Assembly: GCA_003194445.1 (NCBI GenBank)
Contig: PQXF01000003.1
Span: forward strand, 1-64,000
Direction: 5' to 3'
Length of the DNA: 64,000 bases
Source of the DNA: Candidatus Methanogaster sp.
Lineage (GTDB): Archaea; Halobacteriota; Methanosarcinia; Methanosarcinales; Methanogasteraceae
Positions 55,680 to 64,000 of the stretch are shown here, piece after piece. Made by a program: the position numbers and the translations under genes. The notes below the pieces were generated by a model. The model saw nothing but the letters and a program-made list of their open reading frames with translations, was not told the DNA's origin and made no database searches. Position 1 is the stretch's first letter. Every line of letters begins with the position of its first letter.

Positions 55680-56271
55680 TCACACCGCCACAACTTGAGC
55701 TTTTTCAAACCTCTGAAACCGTAGTGTGAGCAAAGAGTCAAGTTCTTCTTTGTAGGTGGTGTCCGTCTGGTTCAGGCAGTTGGTGATGGCGTTTTTGAAA
55801 TCCTTAAACTCGGAATAGTATTTCGAATACAAACACTGTTTCTTAACGAATTTCCATAATCGTTCAATAAGCTTCAAATTTGGTGAATGCGGGGGAATGT
55901 AAAGTAATTCGATATCAAGGGATTCCGCTAACTCCCAAACAAGTTTACACTTCTGATATCTGGCGTTATCTAAAACAGGGGTGATTGGAACTCTGGTATC
56001 AAGGTGCGAAATGCGCCACAATAAATCACAAAAGCTCTGATGTCAGTCCGGCTCTTTGGACCAACTATCGATCGTATATCCTCCCCCGAGTTCGGGCATC
56101 TTTTCCTCGGTCTTCTTGTTGCCACGAGCAGAATAATTGTCCACGCATCTGATACCAGTGGTTAACTCCATCATGCACTGGTGGCAGGTAAATTATTATT
56201 TGTGAGTTGCCTAAGTTGCTGGTCATTGTGAGCGGTCTATCAAAACCTTCCCAACAAATCAAGGCGACCAA
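55680..56271 (-). pseudogene. Degenerate IS630-like transposase
   Basis: VPITPVLDNARYQKCKLVWELAESLDIELLYIPPHSPNLKLIERLWKFVKKQCLYSKYYSEF plus upstream out-of-frame fragment NSQIIIYLPPVHDGVNHWYQM. Confidence 0.8.
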
Positions 56272-56306
56272 TTAAATTAAATCAGATTGCCGCCACTATT
56301 GCTACT

Positions 56307-57341
56307 ATGAAGTGGCTTCTGAAGATGATCGTTACCTGTGCGATCATAAGCATACTCTCGACGGTCGCGGTTCTTCTCTACACATCCAACGAAGATACGT
56401 TACCGAGCCTCTGTGCAGTAAAGCCAGTCTACCTGCTGGCAGCGGTTCTCCTGCATACCCTCTCTTACGGCATCTGGGGGTTTCGGATATCGGTGCTCTG
56501 CAGGAGTCTTGGCGAGCGCGTGGGCATCACCAAGTCAACCGAGGTTGCAACCTCAAGCCTGCTCATGATGGCGATCACTCCATCGAGCGCGGGTGGTGAG
56601 CCGGTCATGGTCTACATGCTCACGAAGGAAGGGATAACACTGGGGAAGTCGTCCGCGATTGTCGTTGCAGGGAGATTATTCGACGCAGTTTTGCTCCTCC
56701 TTGCACTGCCACTTGCAATAATCACGTTAAAATGTATATCGTTCGAACTCGACATCCTCCTCATAGCTGCCGCGCTTACTATGGTGCTGGCGATAGCCAT
56801 ATTATGGACAATCATATTCAACCACGGTCGGTTCATCTCGGCTGTTACGGCGGCCACTGAGCGGGTGTTTCGTCTTGTAGGACGCAAGGATTCCCCTGAC
56901 ACGATCATCAGAAGGATAGAAGAGGAGATAATCGAGTTCAAGGATGGTTTTATAACAGGTGCCCGCGGCAGGAGGTCGGACATGCTTCTCGCAGCCGGTG
57001 CAACAATACTCTTCTGGACCGTCGAGTTCATGCTCATTCCGCTTATTCTCTACGGGCTCAATGTGCCGGATGCGTTCTCTCCCTCCCTGATCGCTGTCGC
57101 GTTCGCGGCCCAGGTAATTATCTCGATCGTCATGGTCGTGCCCCTGACACCGGGCGCGTCAGGGATTGCAGAACTCTCATCCACCGCACTGCTGGCTACA
57201 TTCATACCGCTCTATCTCGTTGGCATCGTGGTAATCTGCTGGAGGGCGGTGACATACTACTTAAACGTGATTGTGGGAGCGTTCGTGAGTATCAGGATCG
57301 TGAAGAACATGGACTACATCAAAAATCGGTTCTCCATGTGA
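56307..57341 (+). CDS. Flippase-like membrane protein (LPG_synthase_TM/UPF0104 type)
   Basis: ITPSSAGGEPVMVYMLTKEGITLGKSSAIVVAGRLFDAVLLLLALP; VPLTPGASGIAELSSTALLATF. Confidence 0.82.
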   Translation: MKWLLKMIVTCAIISILSTVAVLLYTSNEDTLPSLCAVKPVYLLAAVLLHTLSYGIWGFRISVLCRSLGERVGITKSTEVATSSLLMMAITPSSAGGEPVMVYMLTKEGITLGKSSAIVVAGRLFDAVLLLLALPLAIITLKCISFELDILLIAAALTMVLAIAILWTIIFNHGRFISAVTAATERVFRLVGRKDSPDTIIRRIEEEIIEFKDGFITGARGRRSDMLLAAGATILFWTVEFMLIPLILYGLNVPDAFSPSLIAVAFAAQVIISIVMVVPLTPGASGIAELSSTALLATFIPLYLVGIVVICWRAVTYYLNVIVGAFVSIRIVKNMDYIKNRFSM

Positions 57342-57415
57342 AGTTCGTTCATTCTCGATCCACAAATCCTCATGGCGGCATCATTTAATTAGTTAGAAGG
57401 TCGTAATCACTAAAT

Positions 57416-58666
57416 ATGCCGACCGGATCAGAGGGCAAGTTGGTGAAAGCAGACACTCTGAAAGATATGTACCGTGTTTTTGCTTATGAGCCGTTGACTA
57501 TGGACGATTTCGGATATTATGTAAAGAGAGAAAGCCCGAGAGAGAATTTCAGACTGGGTCTGCTGTGCGGCGGGAAGCGGTATCTGCTTGCCGGGCATAG
57601 CGGCTGCGGTAAATCAACCGAACTGATCAAATTATCCGATGAGCTGAAAGACAATTTCTTCGTTGTTTATTTTTCAGTGGAAGGGGAACTGGACATCGAC
57701 GACCTGCAATGCGAGGATGTGCTGGTTGCAATCGGGCTTAAGATATTCAAAGAGGCTAAACGAGTAGAAGAGGATGGATCGATCGAGAAATTAAACACTG
57801 ATATCATAGATGACTTCTATGAATTCCTCTCTGACGTAACAGAGATAAAAGTAGAGGAGAGAATAAAAGAAAAAGGAGTCGGAGCTAAACTAACATATCT
57901 ACTCAGTTTTTCGGGCTGGTTAAAGAGTGAATCAAGAACCAGAGTGGAGATGCGAAGAAAGTTGGAGCATCGATTGAGCGATCTTATCGAGAGAATCAAT
58001 AACATGGTAAGTGAGGCAGAAATCAAGACTAAAAAACCTGTTCTTGTCATAGTAGACGATCTGGAGAAGATTCCAAGGATAGACGCAGCAAAGAAGTTGT
58101 TTTATGAAGATATAGGCATGTTATTACAGATAAAACCCAGAATGATCTACACGATTCCTATTTCGCTGGTACTTGATCCGATTTTTGCTCAGATCAAATC
58201 GAGATTTGATGATGATCAGACACTTCCGAATATAAAAATAAAGGATAGAGATGGTAACTCATTGACAGGCGGCAAAGAATTTTTTGAGAATTTTGTTAAT
58301 AATCGGGTAGCGGACAAACAATTGATCGAAAAAGAAGCTCTGGATTTTGCGATTGAGATGAGTGGTGGGGTTCTTGGGCAGTTTGTGAACATCGTACGAA
58401 ATTCCTCCATATATGCTCTGCAGGATGGAGATGATTGTATAAAAAAGGGACATATAGAACTATATGTGCATAAGGAACGGAGAAGTTTTGATCGATTTCT
58501 CAGTTATGGTGATATTGAATTTTTGAAGGTGATTCGCGATAACAAGGATGCGAGGGACGGGGATACTTTATTAATGCTTCTTCACTCTTTAAGCATCCTT
58601 GAGTACCAGAATGATAATAACTGGTTCGATGTAAATCCGATCATCGTACCGCTGTTAGAAAAATGA
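57416..58666 (+). CDS. P-loop ATPase (split-STAND NTPase subunit)
   Basis: Walker A LLAGHSGCGKSTELIKLSDEL; Walker B PVLVIVDDLEKI; stop overlaps the next start (ATGA). Confidence 0.8.
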   Translation: MPTGSEGKLVKADTLKDMYRVFAYEPLTMDDFGYYVKRESPRENFRLGLLCGGKRYLLAGHSGCGKSTELIKLSDELKDNFFVVYFSVEGELDIDDLQCEDVLVAIGLKIFKEAKRVEEDGSIEKLNTDIIDDFYEFLSDVTEIKVEERIKEKGVGAKLTYLLSFSGWLKSESRTRVEMRRKLEHRLSDLIERINNMVSEAEIKTKKPVLVIVDDLEKIPRIDAAKKLFYEDIGMLLQIKPRMIYTIPISLVLDPIFAQIKSRFDDDQTLPNIKIKDRDGNSLTGGKEFFENFVNNRVADKQLIEKEALDFAIEMSGGVLGQFVNIVRNSSIYALQDGDDCIKKGHIELYVHKERRSFDRFLSYGDIEFLKVIRDNKDARDGDTLLMLLHSLSILEYQNDNNWFDVNPIIVPLLEK

Positions 58667-60048
58667 TCGATGCAAACGATCTCTTAGATATCGAAAGCGA
58701 ACTTGGGCGGATTGTTACGGAGTTAGAAGTATCAAAGGGTACTGGTGATGTCATAATTGCAGTATGTAATGATTTTTCTCTGCGGAAACTGATAACGGAT
58801 GAGATTGTAGGGAGAACAGGGTATAGCAGATACGACATACATCTTGATGAGAAGAACAAGAATTTGCCGAGGATATTATCTGAAGAAAAGGGTGAGATAT
58901 TGGATTCCATCGTTTTTGTTCACGGGATCGAGAAAGCGGAGCCAGAGATCTATCGGTATCTGAATTTCCAGCGGGATATATTCTATAAACTGAAGCAGAG
59001 GGTTGTGTTGTGGTGCTACGCAGGTTTTGTCGGGAATCTCCTAAAATATGCGGCTGATTTCTGGCGGTTCAAGGGAAATACTTATGAATTTGATTTGAAG
59101 GTGGAGAGAAAGCTTCCTGTTGTCCAGCACATGCTTTCAAAGGATATCCATTACAGAGATATAGATGAGTTGAACAGCAGAATAAAAATTTTTAAATATT
59201 TATTGAAAGAGATTACAAGCGATAAAGAGAAAGCAGATATGCTCCGGAAAATCGGGATGTTTTATTATTTAAAGGGAGAATACGATTCCGCACTGCATAA
59301 GTACAATCAGTCACTTGAAATTGTAAAGCTGCTTGGGGATCAACATGGAATAGCAAAAACGTTTTATGACCTCGCAATGATCCATCAGGATAAGGGTGAG
59401 TACGATACGGCATTGAATCTCTACAACCAGTCACTTGAAATCGAAAAATCGCTTGATGATCAACAAGGGATCGCATCCACGCTTCATAACATTGCAACAA
59501 TCCATCAGGATAAGGGTGAGTACGATACGGCATTGAATCTCTACAACCAGTCACTTGAAATCGAAAAATCGCTTGATGATCAACAAGGGATCGCATCTAC
59601 GCTCCATAACATTGCGCTGTTTCATAAAAACAAAGGAGAGCATGATATCGCGCTGGATCTTTATAGCCAGTCACTTGAAATCGAAAAATCGCTTGATGAT
59701 CAACGCGGAATAGCTTATACGTTCCATAACATCGCAATGATCTATCAGGACAAGGGTGAGTACGATACGGCATTAAATCTGTACAACCAATCACTCGAGA
59801 TCACAAAAACACTCGGTGATCAAATAGGAATCGCATCGACCACAGAACAGATCGGAACACTGCATTCATCCACAAAAAGATACAAAGAAGCACTGAAAAA
59901 TTTCATGGCCGCCGCCGAAATATTTGAAAATTTAGATTCACCATACTTACAAACAACACTCAATGACATCGACGCCATGAAACAGGAACTTGGTGAGAAG
60001 CGGTTCAAACGATATCAGAAGGAGATCGAGTCGCTCCATCTTGCATAA
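58663..60048 (+). CDS. TPR protein with degenerate NTPase-like N-terminal domain
   Basis: N-terminus GDVIIAVCNDFSLRKLITDEI...IYRYLNFQRDIFYKLKQRVVLWCYAGFVGNLLKYAADFWRFKGNTYEF; five ~40-aa TPRs (DKGEYDTALNLYNQSLEIEKSLDDQQGIASTLHNIATIHQ). Confidence 0.82.
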   Translation: MIDANDLLDIESELGRIVTELEVSKGTGDVIIAVCNDFSLRKLITDEIVGRTGYSRYDIHLDEKNKNLPRILSEEKGEILDSIVFVHGIEKAEPEIYRYLNFQRDIFYKLKQRVVLWCYAGFVGNLLKYAADFWRFKGNTYEFDLKVERKLPVVQHMLSKDIHYRDIDELNSRIKIFKYLLKEITSDKEKADMLRKIGMFYYLKGEYDSALHKYNQSLEIVKLLGDQHGIAKTFYDLAMIHQDKGEYDTALNLYNQSLEIEKSLDDQQGIASTLHNIATIHQDKGEYDTALNLYNQSLEIEKSLDDQQGIASTLHNIALFHKNKGEHDIALDLYSQSLEIEKSLDDQRGIAYTFHNIAMIYQDKGEYDTALNLYNQSLEITKTLGDQIGIASTTEQIGTLHSSTKRYKEALKNFMAAAEIFENLDSPYLQTTLNDIDAMKQELGEKRFKRYQKEIESLHLA

Positions 60049-60177
60049 CTCGCTCCATCACCCCTCCATGATTGCTTCCCGGATAACTATAGCGGTTGCG
60101 TCTCATGAAGCAAGAGCGCGAGACCTACAGCGACCGTAGTCGTCCCTGCCGCCTTTTTCCGCTTGCAACCGATATGA

Positions 60178-60678
60178 TCACGATCTAAGCGCCTCAAGAA
60201 GATTGCCTGCCTTTGATTCGTACTCCACGATGTACGCTGATGCCCGGATGGCAAGAGCCAGTCCGGTTTTGGGAGAGACGCCGCCCGTATCGCGAATCTC
60301 TTTGATCACCCCGTCGTATTGATCCGGATCTGTTACAGCGGCGACATTCCGAAAATTCTTTATCGCCGACTTCAGTAGCGCGACGCCCCCGATATCCATG
60401 TCCTCAATCGAGCTCATCGGGATCAGGTTCACGACAACGATTTCAATCCCCCCGGTAGCGATTGCGGCGTGGACTTCCGGATGGAGTGTCTTTATCCTGC
60501 CACCAAGCATCTCAGAAAATCCTGTCAACTCGGATACGTGGCTTGCCTGAATCCCGTTTCGTAAAATCGCTCTTGCAGTACCTTCTGTTGCGATTATCTC
60601 TATTCCAAGACTGGACAGATCGTTTGCAAACTTTTTAAGGTCTCTTTTGTCTGATACGCTTATCAGGGATTTTATCAT
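60178..60678 (-). CDS. Standalone IMP cyclohydrolase (PurH N-terminal, MGS-like) domain
   Basis: MIKSLISVSDKRDLKKFANDLSSLGIEIIATEGTARAIL...HVSELTGFSEMLGGRIKTLHPEVHAAI; no transformylase domain. Confidence 0.88.
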   Translation of the reverse strand: MIKSLISVSDKRDLKKFANDLSSLGIEIIATEGTARAILRNGIQASHVSELTGFSEMLGGRIKTLHPEVHAAIATGGIEIVVVNLIPMSSIEDMDIGGVALLKSAIKNFRNVAAVTDPDQYDGVIKEIRDTGGVSPKTGLALAIRASAYIVEYESKAGNLLEALRS

Positions 60679-60702
60679 TTCAATTCCCCTATTTGGATAT
60701 CC

Positions 60703-60843
60703 CTACATCTTTTCCATGATTTCAAGAAATTCTTTATCTTCTTTAAGAATTTCGTCGATCTCTTTCAGTGCTACCTTTTTGGGTACCTGTATCGATTTTA
60801 GATCCCCGTCTTCAGTCAGCACGAATCTGTTAAACATTTCCAT
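60703..60843 (-). CDS. 46-aa putative antitoxin of the Fic/Doc gene (not in the ORF track)
   Basis: MEMFNRFVLTEDGDLKSIQVPKKVALKEIDEILKEDKEFLEIMEKM*; overlaps the end of the Fic gene. Confidence 0.55.
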   Translation of the reverse strand: MEMFNRFVLTEDGDLKSIQVPKKVALKEIDEILKEDKEFLEIMEKM

Positions 60844-61183
60844 GTTCAAGCCTCCTGTATATCCATTCAATTAATTCGGAGTACACAATCTCGTTATTGG
60901 CTATTTTAAGCGATATATAGACCAAACCACTCAAAGGCGTATTGAGTTTGAAGTTGTTCTGCTTCAGAAATAATTTCATGGTTTCTGTGGCAGTTCTCTT
61001 ATTCCCATCGACGAATGGGTGACCTCGAACAATTTCATACCATAAAATTGCTGATATGGTTGCGATCTGTCGTCTGTAATCCTTCTTTGAGATTGTTGAC
61101 TCTATTTTTGTGATAAGAAAATCTACAGCACCTTGATTCAAAACTGATCCGCCCAGTCTCTTGTTTATCGCTACTCGCGTCAT
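60830..61183 (-). CDS. Fic/Doc-family protein
   Basis: VRGHPFVDGNKRTATETMKLFL (HPFxDGNKRT motif). Confidence 0.88.
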   Translation of the reverse strand: MTRVAINKRLGGSVLNQGAVDFLITKIESTISKKDYRRQIATISAILWYEIVRGHPFVDGNKRTATETMKLFLKQNNFKLNTPLSGLVYISLKIANNEIVYSELIEWIYRRLEHGNV

Positions 61184-61773
61184 CAGAAGTTGGTATTACA
61201 ATTTCGGTCATCTTTCCCTTGTACCCTGCTTGCTTTATCGATCATAAATTCCACATCCCTCCGAAACCGGCCGATCTTGCCAGTATTTCGGATTACGTGA
61301 TTCGCAGATGCGATTGCTTCAACGATGCCCCACCGCATCTCGCGCTCGTCCCGCGCCTTTAATGATTCCATGCTTGTGATAGTGTCGGATCGTTTTCTGC
61401 CGGAGATGCGCTTCAGGCGCGTATCGATCGGCGTATCGATCGCTATCAGCATAAAATCGTCTCCGAACTCACATCTGAAGCAATCCACCTCGGCAAGTCC
61501 TCTGATCCCGTCGATCACCACAGTATCAGCCGTTCCATGGAGTTTGCGGATCGCTGGAACGCACCGCTTTGCGATCGCATCCATCCCTTCTGCTGCCCTT
61601 AACTGGTCAGCAAGCCTGCCGATATTCGCGTCAATCGGGTCAAGCCCGCACCTCTCTGCTTCTTTCCGCACGGCATCACCCATCACAACCACGGGAATGC
61701 CACGCCTCTGCGCCACTCTTGATGCTTCCGACTTTCCTGATGCGGGCATGCCCGCGAACGCGATGATTCGCAT
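61183..61773 (-). CDS. UPF0200 / dephospho-CoA kinase-like P-loop protein
   Basis: MRIIAFAGMPASGKSEASRVAQRRGIPVVVMGDAVRKEAERCGL; VVIDGIRGLAEVDCFR. Confidence 0.88.
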   Translation of the reverse strand: MRIIAFAGMPASGKSEASRVAQRRGIPVVVMGDAVRKEAERCGLDPIDANIGRLADQLRAAEGMDAIAKRCVPAIRKLHGTADTVVIDGIRGLAEVDCFRCEFGDDFMLIAIDTPIDTRLKRISGRKRSDTITSMESLKARDEREMRWGIVEAIASANHVIRNTGKIGRFRRDVEFMIDKASRVQGKDDRNCNTNF

Positions 61774-61834
61774 GTCCTAAACCTCATCTGGCGCAACCCT
61801 TAACTGTTGGGATTGTGATCATAACATATTGTGC

Positions 61835-61908
61835 GCCGCTGTGGCTTAGCTCGGTAAAGCGGCTGATTCGTAATCAGCAGATCGTGGGTTCGAATCCCAC
61901 CGGCGGCT
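61835..61908 (+). tRNA. tRNA-Thr (anticodon CGT)
   Basis: Full cloverleaf by eye: GCCGCTG/CGGCGGC acceptor, GCTGA-TTCGTAA-TCAGC anticodon arm, GTGGG-TTCGAAT-CCCAC T arm, discriminator U. Confidence 0.95.
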
Positions 61909-61973
61909 TTCTGTAATCGATTGTGGAGGCGGTTGGCAGATAACTAAAAACAGTTGGTGAGAAGTGTATCGAA

Positions 61974-64000
61974 ATGAAAAGAGAAGACATTAAGCCAAAT
62001 ATAATCGTTAACGGACCGATTTTTTCAGAGCCCGTAGAGGTGATCACGGTTGTGCCGATGGATGATGCGATCAAACTCATCGGAAAGGGACTTATAACAG
62101 GCAAGGTTCATGAACCGATCCTTAACGCTGAACAACTCGAAACATTTGAGGCAACCCCTGAAAAGGAACCGTTTGATGGCGATCCTTCGCACTTTCGTCT
62201 TGGTATTGAAGCGTTGAGACTCGGCATGGCTTACGAATACGATCCGTACTTCTCTTTGTCTATCGCACGGGTTGATCCTCTACCCCACCAGCTTGAGGCG
62301 GTCTATGATTATTTCCTGACTCTTCCACGCATCCGGTTCCTTCTGGCTGACGACCCTGGAGCAGGAAAGACTATAATGGCAGGGCTTCTCCTGAAAGAGA
62401 TGAAAATTCGTGGTCTTGTTGAAAGAACGCTTATCGTGACACCCGCAAATCTTTCATTCCAGTGGCAGCGTGAGATGCTGGATAAATTCCACGAGAACTT
62501 TGAGATTATCCGTAGCGATGTACTCCGTGCCACTTACGGATCAAACCCCTGGCAGGAGAAGAATCAGGTCATTACGTCGATCTCATGGGTTTCGCGCATT
62601 GAGGATGCAAAGGAGAGCCTTCTCTCGTCTCACTGGGATCTGGTCATCGTGGATGAAGCGCACAAGATGAGCGCTTATAGCAGGGATAAAAAGACGCTGA
62701 TGTACCGTTTAGGTGAGAATCTATCATCGATGACAGGTCATTATATGTTGATGACTGCAACACCGCATAAGGGAGATCCCAAGAATTTCTGTCTCTTTCT
62801 GGAATTGCTGGATCGGGACGTTTATGGTGATGTGGCGAGCCTTGAAGAGGCTATGCGGCGTAATCATGCTCCATTTTATCTGCGACGTACTAAAGACGCC
62901 TTAGTTACTTTCCCCGATCCGGATACGGGTGTGGTTAAGAAAATCTTCACAAACCGCGAAGTACGGACTGTGGAATTTAAGATCGATGACGAAGAGTACG
63001 GTTTCTATGATGCACTGACTCGTTATGTGGAGGATCAATCGATAAAAGCATCACAGGACGATTCTCCGCGGGGCAGGGCGATGGGCTTCACGATGGCTAT
63101 GCTTCAGCGGCGATTTGCGTCCAGTGTTTATGCAGTGCGCCGTAGCCTTGAACGGATGCGCGATAAACGTCAGAAGATTCTCGAAGATCCGGAAGCGTAC
63201 CGGCAGGAGCAGATAACAAAACGCCGCCCTGATGACTTTTACGACAGGACGAACGAAGAGCAACAGGAAATAATCGACGAGCTGGAAGGTGTGGTGGCGT
63301 CTGTTGATCCGGGCGCACTGAAGGAAGATATCATGCAACTCACCAGACTCGCGGACCGTGCTATGGTACTGGAAGAGAGGGAAGTGGAATCCAAACTCAT
63401 CAAACTAAAAGAGGCGATCACCAAACAGGGAATCTTTGAGGATCCCAAGATGAAACTTCTCATCTTTACAGAACATAAAGACACTCTCGACTATCTGGTT
63501 GAAAAATTGCAGGCGTGGGGTCTAAATGTGACTCAGATCCACGGAGGCATGAAGATTGGGAATCAGGATACTTATGGAACCCGCCTTCATGCTGAGCGAG
63601 AGTTTCGGGATGATGTGCAGATTATGGTGGCAACAGAAGCTGCCGGAGAAGGTATTAACCTCCAGTTCTGCTGGTTTATGATCAACTACGACATCCCATG
63701 GAATCCGATGAGACTGGAGCAGCGCATGGGGCGAATCCATCGTTATGGTCAGGATAATGACTGTTTAATCGTAAACTTTGTTTCTACCAACACAAGAGAA
63801 GGACGTGTTCTACAGAAACTCTTCGACCGCCTGAGACAGATCGAAGCAGATCTGGACCCAAAAAGAACCGGAAAAATATTCAACGTTCTCGGGGATGTAT
63901 TTCCTTCAAACCAGCTGGAACGGATGTTACGGAAGATGTATGCCAGAAGCCTCACAGAGGAGGCTATCAAAGACCGTATAGTTGAGCAGGTGGACACAGA
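61974..64000 (+). CDS. SNF2/DEAH helicase, DISARM DrmD-like or RapA-like (3' truncated by window)
   Basis: MKREDIKPNIIVNGPIF...FLLADDPGAGKTIMAGLLLKEM; LVIVDEAHKM; TATPHKGDPKNF; VATEAAGEGINLQFCWFMINYDIPWNPMRLEQRMGRIHRYGQ. Confidence 0.88.
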   Translation, partial: MKREDIKPNIIVNGPIFSEPVEVITVVPMDDAIKLIGKGLITGKVHEPILNAEQLETFEATPEKEPFDGDPSHFRLGIEALRLGMAYEYDPYFSLSIARVDPLPHQLEAVYDYFLTLPRIRFLLADDPGAGKTIMAGLLLKEMKIRGLVERTLIVTPANLSFQWQREMLDKFHENFEIIRSDVLRATYGSNPWQEKNQVITSISWVSRIEDAKESLLSSHWDLVIVDEAHKMSAYSRDKKTLMYRLGENLSSMTGHYMLMTATPHKGDPKNFCLFLELLDRDVYGDVASLEEAMRRNHAPFYLRRTKDALVTFPDPDTGVVKKIFTNREVRTVEFKIDDEEYGFYDALTRYVEDQSIKASQDDSPRGRAMGFTMAMLQRRFASSVYAVRRSLERMRDKRQKILEDPEAYRQEQITKRRPDDFYDRTNEEQQEIIDELEGVVASVDPGALKEDIMQLTRLADRAMVLEEREVESKLIKLKEAITKQGIFEDPKMKLLIFTEHKDTLDYLVEKLQAWGLNVTQIHGGMKIGNQDTYGTRLHAEREFRDDVQIMVATEAAGEGINLQFCWFMINYDIPWNPMRLEQRMGRIHRYGQDNDCLIVNFVSTNTREGRVLQKLFDRLRQIEADLDPKRTGKIFNVLGDVFPSNQLERMLRKMYARSLTEEAIKDRIVEQVDT

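Noticed and set aside
59390-59800. 120-bp direct repeats on both strands with minus-strand ORFs (59213-59596, 59597-59794)
   Set aside because: Antisense shadows of the TPR-coding gene; composition and duplication follow the plus-strand gene.

Overview
This 64-kb window comes from an archaeon, most likely a methanogen or ANME/alkanotroph-type euryarchaeon. The evidence is a methanogenesis-marker cluster (mmp5-15-17-7), archaeal L18e/L13, DUF2551, DacZ, archaeal thrS and Cdc48. Housekeeping genes (eno, hppA, larC, idsA, RNase J, dacZ, aroC, clpB, truD, cdc48, thrS, hisD) are mixed with accessory and conflict-system material. The accessory loci are: (1) a left-end island with a RyR-domain C-terminus, a TIR-NB-ARC-TPR protein, an NB-ARC remnant, a TPR-CHAT protease with a downstream partner gene, and a DUF4143-type ATPase; (2) HicAB between two ~0.55-kb direct repeats; (3) decayed IS66-like and IS630-like transposases; (4) an ORF-less group II intron-like element; (5) a translationally coupled ATPase plus high-identity TPR pair, read as a split STAND; (6) a Fic/Doc-type module; (7) a DISARM/SNF2-like helicase just downstream of tRNA-Thr(CGT). 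The best candidate for an undescribed system is a minus-strand array at 42.6-47.5 kb. It holds two tandem 2333-bp units, each with a ~300-aa leaderless protein (acidic N-terminus, W/Y/C-rich C-terminus) followed by a cytoplasmic-type subtilase, plus a third decayed unit and a 13-bp x4 repeat upstream. The two subtilases are almost identical while their partners have diverged. All functional assignments come from reading motifs by eye; no database search was run.
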